DNA of 7,801 nucleotides from CAZPMO01 sp964587515 (lineage in GTDB: Bacteria; Pseudomonadota; Alphaproteobacteria; MPNO01): the NCBI GenBank assembly GCA_964587515.1, contig CAZPMO010000212.1:1-7801 (forward strand), in the 5' to 3' direction. The notes under the pieces were generated by a model that was given only the letters and a program-made list of their open reading frames with translations, searched no databases and had not been told where the DNA came from. Made by a program: the position numbers and the translations under genes. Of this stretch, positions 1 through 5,486 are shown piece after piece. Numbering within the stretch: position 1 is the first letter of the stretch; each line of letters starts with the position of its first letter.

Positions 1-23
1 GTCTTGTGAATTGATCAACGGCG

Positions 24-686
24 CTAACCGCGCCGCGATTCCCCATTTTCATTGTCCGTGATTCCGGCGAGCAACGGCACGAAACGGACAGGCCACAAGG
101 TCTCGCTGTCGAACCCATCTTCGGTCCAACGGCATTTCAGCAAATGCTGCGTATCGGGAGTTCCGCCCACCGGAATGATCATGATGCCGTCCGGCGCGAG
201 CTGTTCGACCAGCGCCGAGGGAACTTCCTCGGCCGCCGCCGTCACGATGATGCGGTCGAACGGCGCCTGCTCCGGCCAGCCGAGCCGGCCATCGGCGCGC
301 TTGGTGACGATGTTGTTGAGCCTGAGGTCGCGAAAGCGCTTGTCGGCCTCGGCCAGCAGATCGCGATCGCGTTCGATCGAATAGACCCGCCGGCACAGCT
401 TCGAGAGCACCGCCGCCTGATAACCCGACCCGGTGCCGATCTCCAACACCTTCATGCGCGCGCCGATCTCGAGTTCCTGGGACATGAACCCGACCACCGC
501 GGGCTGGCTGATGGTCTGGCCATGGCCGATGGGCAGCGCGGTGTTCTCGTATGCCTGATCGCGAAATGTCGCCGGCACGAATTCCTCGCGCGGTACGCGC
601 TCAATGGCGCCCAGCACGTTTGTGTCGGTAATGCCCTGGCCGCGCAACTCCATCACCAGACGGATCTTGGTCGTTTCCAGGGTCAT
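24..686 (-). CDS. pcm: Protein-L-isoaspartate O-methyltransferase
   Basis: This enzyme transfers a methyl group from S-adenosylmethionine to isoaspartyl residues in damaged proteins, which starts their conversion back to aspartate; it acts in the cytoplasm. The 220-residue protein is close to the family length (E. coli Pcm has 208). The PCMT signature LPIGHGQTISQP lies at residues 51-62, with the expected catalytic serine at 60. SAM-binding motif I, VLEIGTGSG, is at 80-88, followed by the acidic end of strand 2 (YSIERD, 102-107) and FDRIIVTAA at 143-151. The ATG overlaps the surE stop as ATGA, so translation is probably coupled to surE. The stop is TAG. No recognisable terminator lies in the 23 bases left after the gene. 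The surE-pcm pair is common in proteobacteria. Identification is firm. Confidence 0.97.
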   Translation of the reverse strand: MTLETTKIRLVMELRGQGITDTNVLGAIERVPREEFVPATFRDQAYENTALPIGHGQTISQPAVVGFMSQELEIGARMKVLEIGTGSGYQAAVLSKLCRRVYSIERDRDLLAEADKRFRDLRLNNIVTKRADGRLGWPEQAPFDRIIVTAAAEEVPSALVEQLAPDGIMIIPVGGTPDTQHLLKCRWTEDGFDSETLWPVRFVPLLAGITDNENGESRRG

Positions 687-1450
687 GGGAAAATTTTCCG
701 AAGCGCCGTCATTGTGCGCCGGTGGGTAAGATCGAGCCCTAGCGGGGTGATCGCGATCCGGCCCGCGTGCACCGCTTCCAGGTCCGAACCCCGGAATGAC
801 GGGTCTTCATCGCGTTCCGCGCCGATCCAGACATAAGGGTGGCCGCGCGGATCGATGCCTTCGTTCAGCCGGCCGCCGATCTTGCGGCGTCCCTGGCGCG
901 CGATCTCGATGCCTTCGACCCGGTCGTGCGGCACGTTGGGAAAATTGACGTTGATCAGCACGCCGCGTGGCCAGCCCGCCGCCGCCAGCTTTTTGATGAC
1001 CCCGGCGGCGTGATGTTCCGCGGTCGACCAGGGTACGGAGACCCCGTTCTTGCGCACCTGGCTCAACGCCATCGCGGGAATGCCGATCAGCGTCGCCTCG
1101 ATCGCCGCCGCCACGGTGCCGGAATAGGTAATGTCTTCGCCCAGATTGCCGCCGGCATTGATGCCCGACAGCACCAGGTCGGGCGGGTTGCCTTTCATGA
1201 TGTGGTTCACGCCCAGCAGCACGCAGTCGGTCGGCGTGCCGCTGACCGCGAATTTGCGCGCCGACACCTTGCGGATGCGCAGCGGCGCGGTCAGCGTCAG
1301 CGAATGGCCCGACGCGCTCTGCTCGGTCTCGGGCGCGACCACCCATACCTCTTTCGCCAGGGCGCGGGCGATGCGCTCCATCGACTTCAGCCCGGGGGCG
1401 TGGATACCGTCGTCATTGGCGACGAGGATGCGGGACTTTGAAAGATCCAT
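683..1450 (-). CDS. surE: 5'/3'-nucleotidase SurE (stationary-phase survival protein)
   Basis: SurE is a metal-dependent cytoplasmic phosphatase acting on nucleoside monophosphates, and in some species on short polyphosphate. I chose the ATG at 1450, giving 255 residues, because the protein then begins MDLSKSRILVANDDG, as SurE does; the frame is open another 91 codons upstream, but only inside serS. The metal-binding NDDG is at 12-15 (ligands probably Asp13 and Asp14), the expected serine ligand is Ser45 in EQSASGHS, and the expected asparagine ligand is Asn98 in SGINAGGN (95-102). The conserved TYSGTVAAA segment is at 108-116. The start is 5 bp after the serS stop and no good Shine-Dalgarno is visible, so it is probably translated by coupling. 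Its stop overlaps the pcm start. All expected catalytic residues are present. Confidence 0.97.
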   Translation of the reverse strand: MDLSKSRILVANDDGIHAPGLKSMERIARALAKEVWVVAPETEQSASGHSLTLTAPLRIRKVSARKFAVSGTPTDCVLLGVNHIMKGNPPDLVLSGINAGGNLGEDITYSGTVAAAIEATLIGIPAMALSQVRKNGVSVPWSTAEHHAAGVIKKLAAAGWPRGVLINVNFPNVPHDRVEGIEIARQGRRKIGGRLNEGIDPRGHPYVWIGAERDEDPSFRGSDLEAVHAGRIAITPLGLDLTHRRTMTALRKIFP

Positions 1451-1455
1451 GCGGC

Positions 1456-2733
1456 TCAGCGATCGGGGCCGATCACGTCGACCCCGTTCATATAGGGGCG
1501 AAGCGCGTCGGGCACGGCGACGGAACCGTCCGCCTGCTGGTAATTCTCGATCACCGCGATCAACGCCCGGCCGACCGCCAGCCCGGACCCGTTCAGCGTA
1601 TGCACGAATTCGGTGCCCTTTTTTCCGTCGCGGCGGAACCGCGCACGCATGCGCCGCGCCTGGAAATCGCCGCAGTTGGAACAGCTCGAAATTTCGCGGA
1701 ACTGGCCCTGACCCGGCAGCCACACCTCGATGTCGTAGGTCTTGCGCGCGGAGAATCCCATGTCGCCGGTCGACAAAACCACAGTGCGGTAAGAAATTCC
1801 GAGGCGCTTCAACACTTCCTCTGCCGCCGCCGTCATGCGTTCATGCTCATCGGCCGACGCATTGGGATGGGCGATGCTGACCAGCTCAACCTTGGAGAAC
1901 TGATGCTGGCGCATCATGCCGTGGGTGTCCTTGCCCGCCGCGCCGGCCTCGGAGCGGAAACACGGGGTCAGGGCGGTCACGCGCAGCGGCAGCGCGGACT
2001 CATCGAGGATTTCGCCCGCGAACAGATTGGTCAGCGGCACCTCGGCGGTGGGAATCAGCCAATGATCGACCGTGGTGCGAAACAGATCCTCGCCGAATTT
2101 CGGCAATTGGCCGGTGCCGTAGAGCGCGGTATCGCGGACCAGCACGGGCGGGTTGATCTCCCGGTAGCCGAATTCGGTGGTGTGCAGGTCCAGCATGAAC
2201 TGCCCCAGGGCGCGCTCCATTCGCGCCAGTGCGCCCGACAGCACCACGAAGCGCGATCCCGACAGCTTCGCCGCGCCCTCGAAATCCATCATGCCGAGCG
2301 CGCCGCCGATATCGTGATGCTCTCTCGGGTCGAAATCGAGATCGGGCGCGGTCCCGACCCGGCGCACCTCGATATTGGCGCTCTCGTCCGCGCCATCGGG
2401 CACGTCATCGGCCGGCAAATTGGGTATCGCCTCGAGCGCGCGGTCGATATGGGCGTCACGTTCGCGGCTCAAATCCTCGAGCGCGGCCATGCGATCCTTC
2501 AGGGCCGCGACCTCGGCGATCAGCGCGTCGGCGTCCTCGCCGGCCTTCTTCGCGACGCCGATCTGCCTCGAGGCCTCGTTGCGACGCGTCTGGATTTCCT
2601 GCAATTCGGTCTGCGTCGCGCGCCGGGTCGCGTCGAGGTCGACGATCGACGCCGCCATCGCGTCGACGCCACGCCGTTTCAGCCCGGCGTCGAAGGCGTC
2701 CGAGTTCTCCCTTATCCAGCGCAAATCATGCAT
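1456..2733 (-). CDS. serS: Seryl-tRNA synthetase (class II)
   Basis: SerS charges tRNA-Ser (and tRNA-Sec where present) with serine, using ATP, in the cytoplasm. The ATG at 2733 gives 425 residues, against 430 in E. coli, and the expected opening MHDLRWIREN. A TTG six bases further up is possible, but the GGGAG at 2744-2748 is better spaced for the ATG (10 nt versus 4 nt). In ATG numbering, the charged, alanine-rich stretch at about 25-105 is the tRNA-binding coiled-coil arm. The catalytic core holds the serine-binding TAE at 229-231, class II motif 2 (CFRSEAG, 258-264, with the following Arg and Glu) and motif 3 (GSGLAVGRALIAVIENYQ, 382-399). The SCSNCGDFQARR segment near 350-361 is also typical. 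Its place between tatC and surE is the usual alphaproteobacterial arrangement. Nothing is missing or broken. Confidence 0.97.
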   Translation of the reverse strand: MHDLRWIRENSDAFDAGLKRRGVDAMAASIVDLDATRRATQTELQEIQTRRNEASRQIGVAKKAGEDADALIAEVAALKDRMAALEDLSRERDAHIDRALEAIPNLPADDVPDGADESANIEVRRVGTAPDLDFDPREHHDIGGALGMMDFEGAAKLSGSRFVVLSGALARMERALGQFMLDLHTTEFGYREINPPVLVRDTALYGTGQLPKFGEDLFRTTVDHWLIPTAEVPLTNLFAGEILDESALPLRVTALTPCFRSEAGAAGKDTHGMMRQHQFSKVELVSIAHPNASADEHERMTAAAEEVLKRLGISYRTVVLSTGDMGFSARKTYDIEVWLPGQGQFREISSCSNCGDFQARRMRARFRRDGKKGTEFVHTLNGSGLAVGRALIAVIENYQQADGSVAVPDALRPYMNGVDVIGPDR

Positions 2734-2743
2734 GCTCAATCGG

Positions 2744-2748
2744 CTCCC
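2744..2748 (-). promoter_or_regulatory. Ribosome binding site of serS
   Basis: GGGAG on the minus strand stands 10 nt before the ATG at 2733 and only 4 nt before the TTG at 2739. The spacing favours the ATG as the serS start. It lies in the 34-bp gap between tatC and serS, which is too short to show a promoter I can support. Confidence 0.6.
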
Positions 2749-2767
2749 GGCGCGAACCTATACCGAA

Positions 2768-3586
2768 TCAAGGCTCGGCGTCCTCGCCAGTGTCTTCGTC
2801 CTCATCCGCGGCCGCGTCGCGCTGGGCGCGTTTGCGCTCGGCCATTCGGGCGCCGACGATCGAAATCTCATAAAGCACGATGATGGGCAGCGCGAGACCG
2901 ATCTGGCTTATCACGTCGGGCGGGGTCAGCAGCGCCGCGGCCACGAACACCGCGACGACGGCATAGCGGCGTTTGGCCTTGAGCCCTTCCGACGTCACGA
3001 TCCCGGCGCGCGCCAGCAGGATCAGCACCACGGGCAGTTCGAACCCGATCCCGAAGGCGAAAATAAGACGCATCGCCAGCGATAGATATTGATCGACCTT
3101 GGGTTCGACCTCGATGGCGAGATCGCCGGCGGCGCCCGGTTTCTGGAAATCGAGGAAGAAATCCCAGGCCAGCGGCATGATGAAGTAATAGACAAGCGCC
3201 GCGCCCATGGTGAACAGGACCGGCGTCGCGATCAGGAACGGGATGAAAGCGCGCTTTTCGTGGCGGTAAAGCCCGGGCGCGATGAACATCCAGAGCTGGG
3301 ACGAGATCAGCGGGAAGGCGATCAGCGCGGCGGCGAAAAAAGCGACTTTGATGTATGTGAAAAACGCCTCGTGGAGCGCGGTGAAGATCATCCGCGCGCC
3401 GTCGCGCTCTTCCATCGCGTCGGCCAGCGGCGCGACCAGGAAGGAGAAGATATCCTCGGCCACGAAGAAGCAGGCGAAAAAGGCGACGACGAAGCCGACC
3501 ATGCAATAGATCAGGCGGCGGCGCAGCTCGACCAGATGATCGAGCAACGGCATTTTCTTTTGTTCCAGGGCGTCGGTTTCGGCCAC
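2768..3586 (-). CDS. tatC: Sec-independent translocase subunit TatC
   Basis: TatC is the multispanning receptor of the twin-arginine system. With TatB it binds the RR signal peptide of folded cargo at the inner membrane and nucleates TatA assembly. The GTG at 3586 gives 272 residues; the ATG at 3553 (261 residues) is the alternative, but a short polar extension before PLLDHL is usual in alphaproteobacteria. The signal-peptide site residues are present: Glu20 in LLDHLVELRRRL (E. coli Glu15 equivalent) and Glu110 in FIAPGLYRHEKR (E. coli Glu103 equivalent). Glu183 in GFELP and the TPPD loop at 221-224 are also conserved. Six membrane spans fall near 24-46, 72-94, 113-138, 166-192, 206-221 and 226-244. 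The tail after about 250 is basic, then strongly acidic (DEDEDTGEDAEP). The start is 2 bp after the tatB stop, so coupling is likely. Confidence 0.97.
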   Translation of the reverse strand: MAETDALEQKKMPLLDHLVELRRRLIYCMVGFVVAFFACFFVAEDIFSFLVAPLADAMEERDGARMIFTALHEAFFTYIKVAFFAAALIAFPLISSQLWMFIAPGLYRHEKRAFIPFLIATPVLFTMGAALVYYFIMPLAWDFFLDFQKPGAAGDLAIEVEPKVDQYLSLAMRLIFAFGIGFELPVVLILLARAGIVTSEGLKAKRRYAVVAVFVAAALLTPPDVISQIGLALPIIVLYEISIVGARMAERKRAQRDAAADEDEDTGEDAEP

Positions 3587-3588
3587 GG

Positions 3589-4023
3589 TCAGCTGCGGGT
3601 TGTGGTGTCGGCCTCGTCGGCGACCGCCGAATCCTCCGGCGTTTCCTTCAGGGTGTCGTCCAGAGCGTCGTCCAGAGCGTCGTCGGCGATCGAGGTCTCC
3701 TCGCCGTCGTCGTCATCCTCGTCATCCATGTGATCGCTCAACCAGTCGCCCTGGTCGTAGTCGAACCCTTCTCCGATTTCGTTCTCGACGTCGGCGGTCA
3801 GCGTATTCATGGTTCCCGTCGGATCGAGATCGTCCTTGAGCTTGTCGAGTTCGGATTCGCGCACGATCTCATCGAGACCGCCCTGGAATTCACGCGCCAG
3901 GCCGCGCGCCTTGCGCACCCACATCGTCACGTTACGGATCGCGCCCGGCAGTTCCTTGGGACCGATAATGACGATCCCAAGCACGATTATGACCAGAAAT
4001 TCCCACCCGCCGATGTCAAACAT
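3589..4023 (-). CDS. tatB: Sec-independent translocase subunit TatB
   Basis: TatB pairs with TatC to form the twin-arginine signal-peptide receptor. The 144-residue protein starts with the typical MFDIGGWEFLVI: an N-terminal membrane helix at about 7-20 with the polar Glu8 that separates TatB from TatA. The Gly21-Pro22 hinge and the KELP segment follow. An amphipathic helix spans about 24-60, with the usual RKARGLAREFQ. The C-terminal tail from about 80 is very acidic, with DDEDDDD at about 100-106 and an ALDD-type repeat near 115-124 encoded by a 12-bp tandem repeat. Such tails are poorly conserved and probably disordered. The ATG is 6 bp after the tatA stop, with AAAGG about 10 nt upstream. 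The product is shorter than E. coli TatB (171) but within family range. Confidence 0.95.
   Translation of the reverse strand: MFDIGGWEFLVIIVLGIVIIGPKELPGAIRNVTMWVRKARGLAREFQGGLDEIVRESELDKLKDDLDPTGTMNTLTADVENEIGEGFDYDQGDWLSDHMDDEDDDDGEETSIADDALDDALDDTLKETPEDSAVADEADTTTRS
3654..3689 (-). repeat. 12-bp tandem repeat in the acidic tail of tatB
   Basis: Two 12-base units (3654-3665 and 3666-3677) differ by one base (plus-strand cgtcgtccagag), and a third, diverged unit follows at 3678-3689. The repeats keep the reading frame and encode Ala-Leu-Asp-Asp-like units in the TatB tail. Copy number could vary between strains without a frameshift. Confidence 0.7.
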
Positions 4024-4029
4024 GGCGGC

Positions 4030-4281
4030 TCAACCTTTCGCGGCCTCGTCCTTTTTCTCGGTCTCCGACGCCGCCGCCCTGGTTTCCGCATTCAGGGTCT
4101 TGGCCGGCTCCTCGGCAGCCGCGCTATCGGCGCTGTCGGGATCCTTAAGGCCCTTCTTGAATGCTCTTATTCCCTTCGCGGCGTCGCCCATCAGGCCCGA
4201 AAGTTTGCCACGGCCACCAAATAGTAAAAGAACGAGAACGGCGATGACCACCCATTGCCATATGCCGGTGAATCCGCCCAT
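4030..4281 (-). CDS. tatA: Sec-independent translocase subunit TatA
   Basis: TatA oligomers form the translocation element of the twin-arginine system in the inner membrane. The 83-residue protein (89 in E. coli) has a membrane helix at about 7-20 with polar Gln9 before it, the invariant Phe21-Gly22 hinge, and an amphipathic helix KLSGLMGDAAKGIRAFKKGL at 26-45. A charged, alanine-rich tail, probably disordered, follows. FGGRGK is the alphaproteobacterial form of the hinge. The ATG at 4281 is supported by GGGAG nine bases upstream. TatA starts the compact tatABC-serS-surE-pcm run. The 125-bp gap before it suggests its own promoter, but readthrough from the iron-transport genes upstream is also possible. 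Confidence 0.96.
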   Translation of the reverse strand: MGGFTGIWQWVVIAVLVLLLFGGRGKLSGLMGDAAKGIRAFKKGLKDPDSADSAAAEEPAKTLNAETRAAASETEKKDEAAKG

Positions 4282-4290
4282 GAACTTATA

Positions 4291-4295
4291 CTCCC
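4291..4295 (-). promoter_or_regulatory. Ribosome binding site of tatA
   Basis: GGGAG on the minus strand, 9 nt before the tatA ATG. It is one of the clearest Shine-Dalgarno sequences in the window and fixes the start. Confidence 0.7.
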
Positions 4296-4304
4296 GTCAT
4301 TCGA

Positions 4305-4354
4305 AATATATCGCTGCCTGGCGCGATCATCGCAGAAACGATGCTGCGTCGCAA
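4305..4354 (-). promoter_or_regulatory. Candidate promoter region for tatABC-serS-surE-pcm
   Basis: The 125-bp gap between the ATPase gene and tatA holds two weak sigma-70-like candidates. One has TTGCGA (4349-4354) and GATGAT (4326-4331) with a 17-bp spacer, each matching consensus at 4 of 6 positions. The other is a TATATT box at 4305-4310 (5 of 6), which would give a leader of about 17 nt, but it lacks a good -35. The location is right, but both are inferred from consensus only. Confidence 0.25.
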
Positions 4355-4406
4355 CATTGCGGGAGCCGGATTTTCCTGAATGATTTCAGCGCTGTCCGTA
4401 TCGGGG

Positions 4407-5486
4407 TTAATCGTCTTCCTCTAACGGGAACACGAATGCCCGCGGCGGATCGATGCGGACGCCGACGACGCTGTTTTCCCCGGGCCGGTCGCCCCCTTGG
4501 ACGCGGACATGCAGATGGAGTTCCTGGCCGTCTTCGCCGGGAACCGCCAGATGGACCAGGCTCGACTGGCCGAGCATGCGCGATGTCAGAACCTTGGCGG
4601 TCCGCGCTCCCTCGCCCTCGGCCACGATGAACACGGATTCAGGGCGGACAAACACCTCAACCGCCGTTCCATTCGCTATTCCCGGTGCCATCACGCGGCC
4701 CATCCCGGTCTCCACCTGCCCTTCGGCGACCACGCCGGGGATGCGGTTGACCTCGCTGAACAACCCGGCGACGAAAGCATCGGCCGGCGCCTTGTAGAGT
4801 TCTTCCGGGGCGCCCTGCTGGACGATGCGACCGTCGCGCATTACCGCGATTCGGTCGCCCAGGAACATCGCTTCCTCGGGATCGTGGGTGACGATCAAAG
4901 TGGAGGCCGCGCTCTGCTTCAGAACGTGCAGGACGAGATCGCGAAGCTGACTGCGCAGCCTGACGTCGAGGTTCGAAAACGGCTCGTCGAGCAGGAAAAG
5001 CCTCGGCCGGGGGGCGCGCGCGCGCGCCAGCGCGATGCGCTGCTGCTCGCCGCCGGACAGCACGTGCGGATAGCTTTCGGCATAGCCCAGCATGCCGACC
5101 TGATCCAGCACTTCGCGCGCGCGTTTCTGGCGCTCGTCCTCGGTAAGGTGACTGAGGCCGAAGGTTACGTTTTCGAGCACGGTGAGATGCGGAAACAGTG
5201 CGAAATCCTGAAACAAAAGACACATCGAACGCCGTTCCGGCGGAATGCTGAAAGACGGGTCGGCCAGGGTCTCGCCATCGACCAGGATGCTGCCTTGCTG
5301 CAAATCCTCGAGCCCCGCGATCAGGCGCAGCAGGGTGGTCTTGCCGCAGCCCGACGGGCCGAGCAGGCAGAGAATTTCCCGGGTCCCCACCTGTAGGCTG
5401 ACATCTTCCAGCACGCGCCGGTCGCCGAAAGCGTGCCCGACCCCTTTGACTTCCAGCCCGTCCTGAACCGCACCCGCCTCAGTCAT
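4407..5486 (-). CDS. fbpC: Ferric-iron ABC importer ATP-binding protein (FbpC type)
   Basis: This is the cytoplasmic ATPase that powers import through the permease encoded just before it. The 359 residues show a complete nucleotide-binding domain: Walker A GPSGCGKT (43-50), Q-loop Gln93 in LFQD, signature LSGGEQQR (143-150), Walker B LFLLDEP (163-169), D-loop SNLD (171-174) and switch His201 in VTHD. Residues from about 245 form a TOBE-like C-terminal domain, with VRPESV at 280-285. That domain and the length fit FbpC/SfuC/AfuC ferric transporters and argue against ThiQ, which lacks it. The specific substrate is inferred mostly from the permease. The ATG overlaps the permease stop by 8 bp, so translation is coupled. 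Odd point: Arg157 replaces the usual leucine in ARALAPRP before Walker B, within a (GC)7 tract. A spermidine/putrescine or sulfate ATPase is less likely given the partner. Confidence 0.88.
   Translation of the reverse strand: MTEAGAVQDGLEVKGVGHAFGDRRVLEDVSLQVGTREILCLLGPSGCGKTTLLRLIAGLEDLQQGSILVDGETLADPSFSIPPERRSMCLLFQDFALFPHLTVLENVTFGLSHLTEDERQKRAREVLDQVGMLGYAESYPHVLSGGEQQRIALARARAPRPRLFLLDEPFSNLDVRLRSQLRDLVLHVLKQSAASTLIVTHDPEEAMFLGDRIAVMRDGRIVQQGAPEELYKAPADAFVAGLFSEVNRIPGVVAEGQVETGMGRVMAPGIANGTAVEVFVRPESVFIVAEGEGARTAKVLTSRMLGQSSLVHLAVPGEDGQELHLHVRVQGGDRPGENSVVGVRIDPPRAFVFPLEEDD
5014..5027. repeat. (GC)7 dinucleotide tract inside the ATPase gene
   Basis: Fourteen alternating G and C bases lie between the ABC signature and Walker B codons, encoding part of ALARARA. 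Such a tract can slip during replication, and a change of one unit would shift the frame. Here the frame is intact. Confidence 0.7.

Noticed and set aside
144..836. Plus-strand open frame of 230 codons opposite pcm and surE
   Set aside because: Antisense shadow of two well-supported genes, with no recognisable domain.
1451..1723. N-terminal extension of the surE frame by 91 codons
   Set aside because: The extension lies inside serS, reads as low-complexity Arg/Ala/Gly sequence and precedes the normal SurE start.
2734..2739. TTG at 2739 as the serS start
   Set aside because: It is only 4 nt from the Shine-Dalgarno, while the ATG at 2733 is 10 nt away and gives the usual SerS N-terminus.
1438..2883. 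Plus-strand open frame of 481 codons
   Set aside because: It lies antisense to serS, which has all its class II motifs. The composition (many His, Arg, Gln, Gly) is typical of a shadow frame in G+C-rich DNA.
4376..4389. Inverted repeat CTGAA-tgat-TTCAG as a terminator of the iron genes
   Set aside because: The stem has only 5 bp and is A/T-rich, with no T-run on the minus strand.
4497..5396. Plus-strand open frame of 299 codons opposite the ATPase gene
   Set aside because: Antisense shadow; the minus-strand frame has every ABC ATPase motif.
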